DNA of 51,583 nt from Clostridia bacterium (GCA_030530315.1 JAUMVG010000018.1:1-51583), one strand, 5' to 3'. Numbered from the stretch's first letter, positions 8,116-16,710 are shown. Numbers and translations: made by a program. Notes: generated by a model from the sequence alone, not told the origin.

Positions 8116-8778
8116 TTACAATCCCAGCACTTCCCGGATCTGCGCGACGCCGGTCTCGAGGCTGGTCAGCACGGGCACCTGGACATCTTCCAGCAGCGGC
8201 AGCAGATGATACATGCTGCCCTGGGCCAGCACGATGACGTCGTGATCCTTCGCCGCCTCGCGCACCTTCGCGCACACCATCTCATTGTGCTTTTGCTTGT
8301 CGCCCGTCTTCAGCAGGAAATCATACGCCCCTTCCACGTAGCAGCGGTCTACGGTCACCGCCTTGCCGCTCAGCGCGGCATAGTGCTCCACCAGGCGGCT
8401 GGAGGGCTCGACCGTGGAGATGGCCGTGGCGATCACCGCGATGCGGCTTCCCAGCTCCACAGCCTTCTTCGCCATCGGCCCGTCGATCTTGACCACGGGG
8501 ATGCTGATGAGCTTTGCGGCAATATCCGCGACCTCACCCACCGAGGAGCACTGATTCAACACGCACTTGCAGCCAAGCTCCTGCATGTTGGTGTAGTAGT
8601 CGCACATCCTGCTGATGATTCCCGGAGTCACGCCGCGGTTGGCCAGCGCCTCCTCGAGAAGCGAGTCATCGATGATGTTGATCATCTCAACCTCAGGCAG
8701 GTACTTGCGGAACATCGCCTTCAAATCCTCCACCGAATAGAGGAACGTATGAACCACGCCAACTCTGATCTTATCCAT
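8116..8778 (-). CDS. Asp/Glu racemase-superfamily protein, single catalytic Cys
   Basis: A 220-aa protein of the aspartate/glutamate/hydantoin racemase superfamily. The first catalytic cysteine is present (VLNQCSSVGEVAD near residue 77). At the position of the second cysteine, where racemases read GC(T), this protein reads VLAQGSMYHL, with no Cys. Two-base racemases need both cysteines; family members with one Cys include decarboxylases and isomerases. Hence a racemase assignment is doubtful and decarboxylation or cis-trans isomerisation of a dicarboxylate is an alternative. A Shine-Dalgarno AAGGAGG precedes the ATG at 8778, 22 nt after the SDR gene's stop codon. Confidence 0.8.
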   Translation of the reverse strand: MDKIRVGVVHTFLYSVEDLKAMFRKYLPEVEMINIIDDSLLEEALANRGVTPGIISRMCDYYTNMQELGCKCVLNQCSSVGEVADIAAKLISIPVVKIDGPMAKKAVELGSRIAVIATAISTVEPSSRLVEHYAALSGKAVTVDRCYVEGAYDFLLKTGDKQKHNEMVCAKVREAAKDHDVIVLAQGSMYHLLPLLEDVQVPVLTSLETGVAQIREVLGL

Positions 8779-8800
8779 GTCGTATTCCTCCTTAAATCGG

Positions 8801-9565
8801 CTATCCGTGGACCAGCGTCAACCCGCCGTCGACGAACAGCGTCTGTCCTGTGATATAGCTCGCCTCATCCGACGCAATGTATAAAACGACATCGGCAATC
8901 TCCCGCGTCTCGCCGCGCCGCCCCATGGGAATCTTCTCGCACATCGCGCGATGCGCCGCCGGATCCCGGTACTTGGCTTCGTTGATCTTTGTCGGAATGC
9001 TGCCGGGCGCCACACAGTTGACCCGTATGCCGTCCCGCGCCCACTCCCGCGCAAAGCTCTTTGTGATCTGTGAGATCGCGGCCTTGGTGCCCGCGTATAC
9101 AGCCTGCTGCACGACCACCGTCACCGCGTTCACCGAGCCGATGTTCACGATGCAGCCCCCGGTCCCCCGGCGAAGCATGTCCTGCGCCGCGGCCTGGCAG
9201 CCGAAGTAATACCCCCTGAAGTTGGTATTGACCACCTGGTCGAATATTTCTTCCGTCATTTCCACCGTGGGTATGGGGTGCTCGATGCCCGCGTTGTTGA
9301 CCCACACATCGATCCCGCCGTACGCGCGCACAGCCTGGTCCCGAAAGGCTGTGATATCCGAAACGACGCTCGTATCCGCCTCAAAGATGCGGACGCGCGG
9401 ATCGTCGTCCCCGGCAAATTCCCTCGCCGCGGCGCGCACGCGTTCGGCGCTGCGGCTGCAGAGCGCCAGGCTCGCGCCGGCCTCGTAAAACGCCCGCGCA
9501 ATCGCCTTGCCAATGCCGCTGGAGGCGCCGGTGATCGCGACCACCTTCCCGGTATAATCAAACAT
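8801..9565 (-). CDS. SDR-family NAD(P)-dependent dehydrogenase
   Basis: A 254-aa classical short-chain dehydrogenase. It has the cofactor loop ITGASSGIGKAIA near residue 11, VNNAGIEHP near 88, the catalytic Ser in NIGSVNAV, and the YxxxK pair in YAGTKAA near 155; the C-terminus SYITGQTLFVDGG is typical. It likely oxidises a secondary alcohol of the imported acid or an intermediate. The ATG at 9565 is chosen because GGAGGGT lies 5 nt upstream; a TTG two codons earlier is less likely. It lies between the TRAP permease and the racemase-family gene. Confidence 0.9.
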   Translation of the reverse strand: MFDYTGKVVAITGASSGIGKAIARAFYEAGASLALCSRSAERVRAAAREFAGDDDPRVRIFEADTSVVSDITAFRDQAVRAYGGIDVWVNNAGIEHPIPTVEMTEEIFDQVVNTNFRGYYFGCQAAAQDMLRRGTGGCIVNIGSVNAVTVVVQQAVYAGTKAAISQITKSFAREWARDGIRVNCVAPGSIPTKINEAKYRDPAAHRAMCEKIPMGRRGETREIADVVLYIASDEASYITGQTLFVDGGLTLVHG

Positions 9566-9607
9566 GCGCAACCCTCCATCCTCCGTCTGAACAGTGTCCG
9601 CCGTCCG

Positions 9608-10885
9608 TCACATCAGCAGGTTGGGCAGCAGCGAGCAGATCTGCGGAATATAGGTGATTATCAGCAGAGAAACGATGAGCGCTATGACAAAGGGCACGAT
9701 CGACTTGATCATCTCCTGCGAGGTGATGCCCGCCACCTTTTGCGTCAGGAACAGGCACAGGCCAACGGGCGGCGTGATCAGGCCCAGGGTCAGGTTGAAC
9801 ACCACCATGACGCCGAAGGCCACAGGATCGCAGCCCAGCTGAATGGCCAGGACGCCCAGCACCGGTCCCAGGATCATGTAGATGGAATTGCCCTCCATCA
9901 GGCAGCCGAGGATCAGCAGCATGACGTTGACCAGGAACAGCAGCACGTACTTGTTATTCGACAGAGACAGGAAGAAGTTGCAGATCTTCGTCGGCACCTG
10001 GTTGTGCGTCAGCACCAGGCCGAACACGCCGGCCATGGCCAGCACAAAGAGCGTGGAGCTGGCGAAGGTCGAAGTGTTCTCCAGGATCTTGAACAGCTGC
10101 TTGAAGTTGATCGTCCGATACCAGAACAGCGAGATCAGTATGGAGTAGACCGTCGCCACGCAGGCCGCCTCGGTCGCGGTAAAGACGCCGCTGAGGATGC
10201 CGGCGATCAGGATCACGGGCATCATCAGCGCCGCGAAGCTGTCCTTGAAGGAAGCGCGGATCGCCTTGCCTGAAGCCCTCTCCTGGAGGGGATAGTGACG
10301 GCGGACGCTGATCACATAGGCGATCACGCCCATGGCCAGGCCCATCAGCAGGCCGGGCAGCAGGCCGCCGATCAGCAGCTTGCCGATGGACACGCCCGTG
10401 ATCGAGCCATACAGTATCATGCTCGTGCTGGGAGGGATGATCGGCGCGACCGTGGATGACGCCGCCGTCACCGCCGCGCTGAAGCCCTTGTCGTACCCCG
10501 CTTCCGTCATGGCGTCCATTTCCATCTTGCCTATGCCGGACACGTCGGAAACCGAGGATCCGGACATGCCCGCCATGATCATGCTCGTCAGGATGTTGAC
10601 GTGCGCCAGGCCGCCGGGCAGGTGCTGCACCAGCGTGCCCGCGAAGCGGAAGATCTTCTTGCCGACATCCGCGCCGGAGAGGATCGACGAAGCCATCATG
10701 AAGAAGGGGATCGCCATGATCGTAAAGGAATCCAGCGCGTTGACGGCCTTCTGCGCAATGACCACCGAGGTCGCCGTGTGATTGACCAGCAGCATGATGG
10801 TCGCCGAAATGCCCATCGAAAACGCGATCGGCACGCCGATGAACATGAAGCCAATCAGACAAATCCATATGATGGCGCCGATCAT
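9608..10885 (-). CDS. dctM: TRAP transporter large permease subunit, DctM
   Basis: A 425-aa integral membrane protein with about 11-12 hydrophobic segments. The N-terminus (LIGFMFIGVPIAFSMGISA) and the internal AIPFFMMASSIL and VAPIIPPSTSMILYG segments are characteristic of DctM, the sodium-coupled translocation subunit. It shares a 4-nt ATGA overlap with dctQ, so the two are translationally coupled. TRAP systems import organic acids (dicarboxylates, sugar acids, sialic acid), which fits an operon of hydroxyacid enzymes. The three separate genes dctP, dctQ and dctM show this is an unfused system. Confidence 0.95.
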   Translation of the reverse strand: MIGAIIWICLIGFMFIGVPIAFSMGISATIMLLVNHTATSVVIAQKAVNALDSFTIMAIPFFMMASSILSGADVGKKIFRFAGTLVQHLPGGLAHVNILTSMIMAGMSGSSVSDVSGIGKMEMDAMTEAGYDKGFSAAVTAASSTVAPIIPPSTSMILYGSITGVSIGKLLIGGLLPGLLMGLAMGVIAYVISVRRHYPLQERASGKAIRASFKDSFAALMMPVILIAGILSGVFTATEAACVATVYSILISLFWYRTINFKQLFKILENTSTFASSTLFVLAMAGVFGLVLTHNQVPTKICNFFLSLSNNKYVLLFLVNVMLLILGCLMEGNSIYMILGPVLGVLAIQLGCDPVAFGVMVVFNLTLGLITPPVGLCLFLTQKVAGITSQEMIKSIVPFVIALIVSLLIITYIPQICSLLPNLLM

Positions 10886-11391
10886 TTGCCCTTTCCCCCT
10901 TTCACGAGGTCAACCGTGGCCGTTATCAGCTTGTAGACCGCGATCAGGCTGCTGAAGAACATGCTGATCGGAAGGCTCATATACAGCCACAGCCTGGAGA
11001 TGTTCAGTCCCGTGGTCACGCCACGCCGGATGATGGGATTGTTGCACAGGCCCACGCCGAACACGAAGAGCATGATGCAGAACGCGCTGATGACCGCGTA
11101 GATGAACACATTGACCTTGGCCCGGGTCTTCGGCTTGTACCGCGCCAGAAGCAGATCCACCGTCAGGTGTTCCCCCTTGTGCAGCACGCCGATGCTCCCC
11201 AGAAACGTAAACCAGATCAGGCACAGCTTCGCCAGTTCCTCCGTCCACGGCGTGTTGATCTTCAGAAGCACACGGCCGATAATCTGCCAGCTGACCGTGA
11301 AGATCATGGCCAGGAGCAGCGTGCCGGTGATCTTCTTTTGAACAAAGACAATCCCATCCAGTATTTTGTCGCATATTTCCCGAATCTTCAC
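10882..11391 (-). CDS. dctQ: TRAP transporter small permease subunit, DctQ
   Basis: A 169-aa protein with four predicted membrane segments. Its motif TPWTEELAKLCLIWFTFLG is typical of DctQ, as are GRVLLKIN before it and the HKGEHLTVDLLL turn. It partners DctM in the membrane. The start is a GTG at 11391, with GGGGG about 10 nt upstream; an ATG alternative is absent nearby. It follows dctP after 108 nt containing a strong hairpin. Confidence 0.93.
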   Translation of the reverse strand: MKIREICDKILDGIVFVQKKITGTLLLAMIFTVSWQIIGRVLLKINTPWTEELAKLCLIWFTFLGSIGVLHKGEHLTVDLLLARYKPKTRAKVNVFIYAVISAFCIMLFVFGVGLCNNPIIRRGVTTGLNISRLWLYMSLPISMFFSSLIAVYKLITATVDLVKGGKGK

Positions 11392-11443
11392 GACTGGCCT
11401 ACCCCCTTATGCGCGCTTCCAAATCAGAATACGGTCCATTGAA

Positions 11444-11475
11444 ACATGGGCGGGGATTATCTCCCCGCGCCATGT
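11444..11475 (-). other. GC-rich hairpin between dctP and dctQ
   Basis: ACATGGGCGGGGA pairs with TCCCCGCGCCATGT around a short loop (two extra bases on one side). It lacks a T-run. A stem directly after a binding-protein gene commonly protects its mRNA or partly stops transcription, giving more DctP than permease; that role is inferred here. Confidence 0.6.
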
Positions 11476-11499
11476 CGTATGATCTTGCATTGCTTGTTC

Positions 11500-12492
11500 T
11501 CAGCCCTTGAGGGATTCGAAGAACTCCTCGGTAAAGTAGCCCTTGCCCACGAACTCCTTGTAGACCTCCGCGCAGGCATCCTTGAAGGCCTGGAAGTCGA
11601 TGTCGTCGGCGTACAGCACTTCCACGCCGGCATCCTCGAACTTCTTCCACGCGGCATCGATCTCCTGAGCCACGTTCTCGGCGCGCCACTCGGTCACGTC
11701 CACGCCGGCCTTCACGATGGCGGCCTGCTGCTCCTCGGTCAGCCCGTTGAACCAGGCTTCGCCCACGACCAGCGCGATGGGGCTGGGCATGTGATTGGTC
11801 TCGGAGACGTACTTGACGACCTCCTGCAGGTTGATGGAAGCCAGCTCGGTGATGGCATTCTCGACGCCGTCACAGGCATTGCTCTGCAGGGCGGTGAACA
11901 CCTCGCTCCAGGCGATGGTGGTGGGCAGGCCGCCCATGGCGGTGATGATGGCCGTGTTGGCCTCGGAGGAGGGAGAGCGAACCTGCAGGCCCGCCATGTC
12001 CGCCGGGGACTTGACGGCATGCTTGGTGTTCGCCATGACGCGCATCGGGCGATACAGCAGCGCGACCAGCTTCAGGTTCGTGCCGGAGAGCACCGTGTCG
12101 ATGGCCTTGCGGGCCTCGGTGTCGCCCTCCAGGATCGGCCGCATCTGTTCGATGTTGTCATACAGATAGGGCATGCAGATGGCGTAGCACTCAGGCGCCA
12201 GGTTGCCGATGCCGTCGAACCCGACGACGCAGGCCTCGACCGTTCCCAGCGCGGTGCCCTCCGTAAACTCAACGGAACCGCCCAGCTGGCTCGCGGGATA
12301 CACTTCCACATCGATCTCGCCGTTGGAGTACTCCTCCACCAGCTCTTCGAATTTCAGCATCGCCTGATATTCACCCAGTTCAGGATCAGCGGTCGTTGTT
12401 CCGGCAAACTTCATGACCACCGGCTCCGCCAGCGCCGCACAGCTGACGAATACAAGGATCAGACAAACGAGTGTGCAAAGCAGCTTCTTCAT
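11500..12492 (-). CDS. dctP: TRAP transporter periplasmic-type solute-binding protein, DctP
   Basis: A 330-aa extracytoplasmic binding protein. A Sec signal peptide (MKKLLCTLVCLILVFVSC, cleavage near ALA-EP) is followed by the DctP fold: KFEELVEEYSNGEIDVEVYP, the AGLQVRSPSSEAN segment near residue 168 that holds the conserved carboxylate-binding Arg, and WSEVFTALQSNACDGVEN near 195-210. The ligand should carry a carboxylate. The mature protein would be tethered to the cell surface or to DctQM; no clear lipobox is present. GAAGGAGG lies just before the ATG at 12492. It follows the hydrolase gene after 54 nt. Confidence 0.95.
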   Translation of the reverse strand: MKKLLCTLVCLILVFVSCAALAEPVVMKFAGTTTADPELGEYQAMLKFEELVEEYSNGEIDVEVYPASQLGGSVEFTEGTALGTVEACVVGFDGIGNLAPECYAICMPYLYDNIEQMRPILEGDTEARKAIDTVLSGTNLKLVALLYRPMRVMANTKHAVKSPADMAGLQVRSPSSEANTAIITAMGGLPTTIAWSEVFTALQSNACDGVENAITELASINLQEVVKYVSETNHMPSPIALVVGEAWFNGLTEEQQAAIVKAGVDVTEWRAENVAQEIDAAWKKFEDAGVEVLYADDIDFQAFKDACAEVYKEFVGKGYFTEEFFESLKG

Positions 12493-12546
12493 GGGATATA
12501 CCTCCTTCTCTATCTTCGGGGCTTTTCGCCCTTGGGTACATAATTG

Positions 12547-13425
12547 TTAAACAGGAATGTGCTTTTCCAATGCCAGACGGATCTCATCCGCCTCTCCCAT
12601 CTCCCGCAGGTGCGTCAGAACTGTCACGCAGATGCCGCCGCCGGGTTTCTTCCCTTCCGCGCGGCACACAGCGGCCACCGCCTCCCCGAGCATTCTCCCG
12701 CCCGGGCCTTTATAGCCTGCGACAAATTCCCTTACGCGGTGCTCCAGGCGCTCACAGCAGGCGATTCCCTGCTCCGCCTTCTTCCGAAGCTCGGATCCAG
12801 GCATCGGCTCGTTATGATCGCAGTAGACCTTTTCAACCGACAGTCGCGCCAGCTTCTCCATCGAGTCCCGGTAGGCCAGTGAATCCGCATATTGGGGCAG
12901 GCCTCCGAAGAACCCCTCGCCCATCAGCGAATCCCCTGTAAACAAATCTCCCGTCTCCCGAACGAGATAGCAGACGCTTCCCGCCGAGTGTCCCGGCGTG
13001 GCGATGATCTGAATGGATATGTCCCCCAGCGACAGCACCTCGCCGTCCGCGATGGCGCATTCGGGGGTCATCTCCTCGCCGATTTCGGAGACAAAGGTCG
13101 TTCGCCGCGCCGCCGGCAGGTCAAAATCCTCGGAAAACTGCCCGAACAGCGCCTCCCAATGCCAGGCATGGTCGCTGTAGTACCGCGCGTCGCCCGGATG
13201 GGCATAGACGCAAACGCCCCGCCTCTGCAGATAGCCATGATTGCCGATGTGATCCCAGTGGCCATGGGTGCTCAGCAGCACGCTGTTGGCATTGGCGCTG
13301 CGTTCCAGCGCGGAACGCCCGGATGCCAGGCCGCTGTCGATCAGCACGTCTCCGGAGGCACTGTGGAGCCTGAAGCTGTTGACATAGATTCCCAGATAAG
13401 GATATCTCAATAGCTCGACTTCCAT
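12547..13425 (-). CDS. Metallo-beta-lactamase-fold hydrolase
   Basis: A 292-aa MBL-fold protein with the metal motif STHGHWDH (HxHxDH) near residue 55, the further ligands in ATPGHSAGSVCYL (His) and FTGDSLMGEG (Asp) near 140-165, and CDHNEPMPGS near 195. Such enzymes hydrolyse lactones, thioesters or phosphoesters. In this operon lactone opening of a sugar acid is the most natural guess. The ATG at 13425 is preceded by GAAGGGTG and lies 5 nt after the stop codon of the PdxA-like gene, so the two are coupled. A longer ORF in the same frame reads back through the PdxA gene and is not real. Confidence 0.85.
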   Translation of the reverse strand: MEVELLRYPYLGIYVNSFRLHSASGDVLIDSGLASGRSALERSANANSVLLSTHGHWDHIGNHGYLQRRGVCVYAHPGDARYYSDHAWHWEALFGQFSEDFDLPAARRTTFVSEIGEEMTPECAIADGEVLSLGDISIQIIATPGHSAGSVCYLVRETGDLFTGDSLMGEGFFGGLPQYADSLAYRDSMEKLARLSVEKVYCDHNEPMPGSELRKKAEQGIACCERLEHRVREFVAGYKGPGGRMLGEAVAAVCRAEGKKPGGGICVTVLTHLREMGEADEIRLALEKHIPV

Positions 13426-13430
13426 GGCGC

Positions 13431-14441
13431 TCACCCTTCTCTCCGGTTCGCGCGGTCCTGTTCCACCAGCCTCAGCAGCATTTTCATGCTCGCAATCAGG
13501 TTCTTGGGATCCGCCGTGCCCTTGCCCGCCTTGCCATAGGCCGGGCCGTGTCCGACGGACACAATGCGCGCGGGCAGATTGGTATAGATCAGCACGCCGT
13601 CGCCAAAGAACACGCTCTTCATGGCGATATTGCCCTGATCGTGATACATGAACACCACGCCGGCAACCTGCTTGTTCAGCGCCTTCAAAAAGACCGTATC
13701 CGCCGGGCACGGACCGATGACGTCGCAGCCCTCCGCCTTCAGAATGTCGATCGCCGGCTGTATCTTGGTGATCTCCTCATCCCCGTACAGGCCGTGTTCG
13801 CCCGCATGAGGATTCAGGGCGGCGACGGCAATCTTGCAGTCCTCTTCTGGCATGAAGCTGCGCATCACGCCCAGCAGGCTTCTGGCGGTGTCGACGATGC
13901 CCTGCGTGGTCAACCGCGCCGGGATCTCGGCGAGCGCGCAGTGTCCCACCACCGTGCAGCGGAAGATCCCGCCGCCGCAGATGGCCGCGCGCACCTTTTC
14001 AACGCCGTACTGCTCCATGAAGATATCAAATTCAGTACAGGTCTTGTAGCCCGCTGTGAACAATGCCTCTTTGGTGATAGGCGCCATGGAAATGCCGTCG
14101 ATCACGCCCGCTTTCTGAAGGTCGATGGCGCGAACGACGGAATTGTAGATCAGGTGACCGCTGTCCGCCGTGACTGTGCTGAAGACAATGTCATCCCCGG
14201 CCGGGACGTCGGCAAAATACACAGTGTGCGGCTCGACAAACGTCGGACGCCCTTCGAGCGGAAGCACCTCGATCGCCTCCGCCCCTTCAACGACCTTCCT
14301 CGATATTTCAAAGCGCTTCCGATTGCCGATCAGAACAGGGGTATAGCTGCCGTCATTGGCCAGTACCGCCTTCGCTGCCAGCTCCGGACTGCTTCCCGCG
14401 TGATCTCCCAGGATAATACCCAGCACAGGCCTGTCGCTCAC
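13431..14441 (-). CDS. PdxA-family 4-phospho-hydroxyacid dehydrogenase (PdxA2-like)
   Basis: A 336-aa member of the 4-hydroxythreonine-4-phosphate dehydrogenase family. It shows LGIILGDHAGSSPE (usual MGDPAGIGPE), the metal-binding ALNPHAGEHGLYGDEE near residue 210, GPCPADTVF, and FMYHDQGNIAMK near 270. In the D-threonate and D-erythronate pathways PdxA2 oxidises the 4-phosphate and decarboxylates it to dihydroxyacetone phosphate. The context (first gene of a TRAP operon, no vitamin B6 genes) favours that catabolic role over pyridoxal synthesis. The usual partner kinase (DUF1537) is not in the window. Start GTG at 14441 with AGGAG 8-9 nt upstream; an ATG at 14513 lies upstream in frame without a ribosome site. 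Confidence 0.88.
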   Translation of the reverse strand: MSDRPVLGIILGDHAGSSPELAAKAVLANDGSYTPVLIGNRKRFEISRKVVEGAEAIEVLPLEGRPTFVEPHTVYFADVPAGDDIVFSTVTADSGHLIYNSVVRAIDLQKAGVIDGISMAPITKEALFTAGYKTCTEFDIFMEQYGVEKVRAAICGGGIFRCTVVGHCALAEIPARLTTQGIVDTARSLLGVMRSFMPEEDCKIAVAALNPHAGEHGLYGDEEITKIQPAIDILKAEGCDVIGPCPADTVFLKALNKQVAGVVFMYHDQGNIAMKSVFFGDGVLIYTNLPARIVSVGHGPAYGKAGKGTADPKNLIASMKMLLRLVEQDRANRREG

Positions 14442-14568
14442 AGTCTCAACTCCTCTCCGTCCATTTCCCGTGTGAAGTCCACTTTCAACAATTCGCTCAT
14501 TCGATCGCTCCAATTATTATCCAATCGTTTTGTATTGTTATTTTTGTTAATCATCCGTTATTGATTAA

Positions 14569-14597
14569 ATTATATCGATCATCAGACGATATGTCAA
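14569..14597 (-). promoter_or_regulatory. Consensus sigma-A promoter of the TRAP operon
   Basis: On the minus strand TTGACA (14592-14597) and TATAAT (14569-14574) are separated by exactly 17 nt. The start would be near 14562, leaving an AT-rich leader of about 120 nt before the GTG at 14441. Confidence 0.85.
14572..14592. promoter_or_regulatory. Candidate operator in the TRAP promoter
   Basis: The inverted repeat ATATCG-N9-CGATAT fills the spacer between -35 and -10. A second palindrome, TATACCGGTATA (14603-14614), lies just upstream of the -35. Both suit binding by the divergently encoded DeoR repressor, which is inferred. Confidence 0.45.
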
Positions 14598-14767
14598 TTG
14601 TATATACCGGTATAATATCGCTCAATTTTATAAGCATTGTGAGCGCTTTTCCTCTGTGTCGATCGCCTGGCATCGCCCAATGAATTCAGGGGTGTTTCTT
14701 GCTCCGCATTTACGGATTCTCCGCGTGTAACGCGGTGAAAATCATGTGTTTTCAATATAAAATGGTA

Positions 14768-14796
14768 TTGCATTGGCGATATGCATTTGATATAAT
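14768..14796 (+). promoter_or_regulatory. Promoter of the deoR-type regulator gene
   Basis: TTGCAT (14768-14773), a 17-nt spacer and TATAAT (14791-14796), with GGAG about 8 nt before the ATG at 14835. Confidence 0.75.
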
Positions 14797-14834
14797 AGTC
14801 AAAAAAAGGAATTCCTTTACCGGGAGATGTTTGC

Positions 14835-15605
14835 ATGCCCATCAATGAGCGGAAGCAGGAGATTATGAGCGTATTATCCGAGCGAAAGAGCATTTCGCTC
14901 AAGGACTTGGGCAATACTCTCCATTACTCACAGGCCACCCTCCGAAGAGACGTCAGCACTCTGGCTTCTGAAGGACTGCTGCAGCGTACGCATGGCATGA
15001 TTCACTGGATAGACTCGGTGCCAAATAAAGTCCTTCCGGCGAGAGACCGCGGCCTTCTCAACCTGCACAGCAAGCGCATGATCGCGCAAAAGGCCGCCGA
15101 GCTGGTGCAGGACGGCGCGACCATCATATTGGATTCCGGAACCACCACCTGCGAGCTTGCGCGTGTGCTGCTTCCCCGCTCCATCAACGTCGTCACGAAT
15201 TCTCTTGAGATCGCGCTGATCATGGCTCAATCCAGTTCGCAGATCATATCCTGCGGCGGGTTGCTTCAGCCCAAGCAGCTGTGCTTCCTCGGCCCCGATG
15301 CCGAGCGCTTCTTTGAAAGCATCGAAGTCGACGTGCTGTTCCTGGGGACCACCGGCGTGCGCGGGACGAACGGCCTCACCACCTCCTCTCCCCTGCAGTA
15401 CAACATCAAGCAGGCCATGATCAACGCCGCCAAGAAGAAAGTCGCGCTGTTCGATCTTTCAAAGCTCGACACCGCCTGTCTGTTTGTCTTTTCGGATTTT
15501 TCAAATATCGACACGATCATTACGCAGCAGCCTCTTCCGGGCACGCGCGAAGAAATGTTGCTCAACGAGATTCGAGACAGGGACGTTGAGATCCTGTTCG
15601 CCTGA
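14835..15605 (+). CDS. DeoR-family transcriptional regulator
   Basis: A 256-aa regulator. The N-terminal winged helix (NERKQEIMSVLSERKSISLK, then HYSQATLRRDVSTLASEGLL) is the DeoR DNA-binding domain. The C-terminal sensor domain has IILDSGTTTCELARVL near residue 97, VVTNSLEIA, and FLGTTGVRGTNGLTT near 170, the phosphosugar-binding (isomerase-like) fold. DeoR proteins usually repress until a phosphorylated sugar or sugar acid binds. It is divergent from the TRAP operon across a 393-nt AT-rich region with consensus promoters, and is the obvious regulator of that operon. The aldo/keto reductase follows after 73 nt on the same strand. Confidence 0.92.
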   Translation: MPINERKQEIMSVLSERKSISLKDLGNTLHYSQATLRRDVSTLASEGLLQRTHGMIHWIDSVPNKVLPARDRGLLNLHSKRMIAQKAAELVQDGATIILDSGTTTCELARVLLPRSINVVTNSLEIALIMAQSSSQIISCGGLLQPKQLCFLGPDAERFFESIEVDVLFLGTTGVRGTNGLTTSSPLQYNIKQAMINAAKKKVALFDLSKLDTACLFVFSDFSNIDTIITQQPLPGTREEMLLNEIRDRDVEILFA

Positions 15606-15678
15606 TAGATGGGCGGCTTCCTGTGGCGCGCACGCGCATCCATATCGGCCATCCGGGACGGCGAATCAAGGAGGCGAA

Positions 15679-16653
15679 ATGATGAATCTGATCAGCATCG
15701 CGGACGAGATCAAGGTCTCTCCGATCGGACTGGGCACGGTGAACTTCGGAACGGGCGTTTCGGAGGAAGACTGTTTTGAACAGCTGGACCGCTATCTTGA
15801 CGCCGGGAACCTGATCGACACGGCCCACGTCTACGGCGACTGGGTGCCGGGCGAGCGAGGAAGAAGCGAACGGGTGATTGGAAAGTGGCTGGCTTCGCGC
15901 CGATGCCGGGAGCGGGTCGTCATCAGCACAAAGGGCGCTCACCCGCGGTTGACGCACATGGACTCCCCGCGGGTGAAGCCGGAGGAAATCCGGCTGGATT
16001 TGGAAGAGAGCCTCCGCTGCCTGCAAACTGACGTGATCGACCTCTACTTCCTCCACCGGGACGATCCTACGCGGCCCGTCGGTGAATTGCTGGAATGTTT
16101 GGAGGATCTGCGCAAAGCGGGCAGGATCCGCAGCTATGGCTGTTCCAACTGGAGGCTTCCCCGAATGATCGAAGCGGCCCGGTACGCGCAGGCGCATGGG
16201 CTGCGCGGGTTTGTATGCAACCAGCTCATGTGGAGCCTCGCCGCGGTCAACCCGGCACAAGTCTCAGATCCGACGCTGGTGGGCATGGACGCGGAAACCT
16301 ATGCCTATCATCGGCAGTCCCGCATGGCCGCCATGGCCTATATGTCCATAGCGAACGGCTATTTCGCCCACCTCGCCCGCGGCGATCTCAAGGCATCGGT
16401 GCGCCTGAAATACGATCAGCCGATCAACTCGGTCATCTATGGGCGGCTGCGCGAGCTGTCCAAAGCGCATGACTTGAGCATAACGCAGCTGTCGCTGCTC
16501 TATTTCGCCGCAATGCCCTTCCCCTCCGTCGCGCTGGCCTCGTTCAGCAGCATCGCGCAATTGGAGGAATGCGCCCAGCTGCTTCAAATCCCGGATCGAC
16601 CGGAAATCTATCCGGAGCTCGAAGGTCTGCGGAGCGATCTGCTCCAGGGATAA
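15679..16653 (+). CDS. Aldo/keto reductase
   Basis: A 324-aa (alpha/beta)8 NADPH-dependent oxidoreductase. The catalytic tetrad is visible: Asp and Tyr in NLIDTAHVYGDW near residue 48, Lys in VVISTKGAH near 83 and His in LYFLHRDD near 120; the family GCSNW segment follows near 155. It likely reduces an aldehyde or ketone sugar-acid intermediate of the locus. AAGGAGG lies 4-6 nt before the ATG at 15679 (a second ATG follows directly). Co-oriented with the DeoR gene and probably co-transcribed. It ends 58 nt before hairpin repeat copy 2. Confidence 0.9.
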   Translation: MMNLISIADEIKVSPIGLGTVNFGTGVSEEDCFEQLDRYLDAGNLIDTAHVYGDWVPGERGRSERVIGKWLASRRCRERVVISTKGAHPRLTHMDSPRVKPEEIRLDLEESLRCLQTDVIDLYFLHRDDPTRPVGELLECLEDLRKAGRIRSYGCSNWRLPRMIEAARYAQAHGLRGFVCNQLMWSLAAVNPAQVSDPTLVGMDAETYAYHRQSRMAAMAYMSIANGYFAHLARGDLKASVRLKYDQPINSVIYGRLRELSKAHDLSITQLSLLYFAAMPFPSVALASFSSIAQLEECAQLLQIPDRPEIYPELEGLRSDLLQG

Positions 16654-16710
16654 ATTGGGTCAGATTGCAGAGGACATCCCCACCTGACATAGGCATAAGC
16701 CAAAAAACAC

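Noticed and set aside
13426-13710. N-terminal extension of the MBL hydrolase
   Set aside because: It is an out-of-frame reading of the PdxA-like gene; the ribosome site supports the start at 13425.
14594-14914. 106-codon minus-strand ORF across the divergent regulatory region
   Set aside because: It overlaps the DeoR gene start and both promoters and encodes nothing recognisable.
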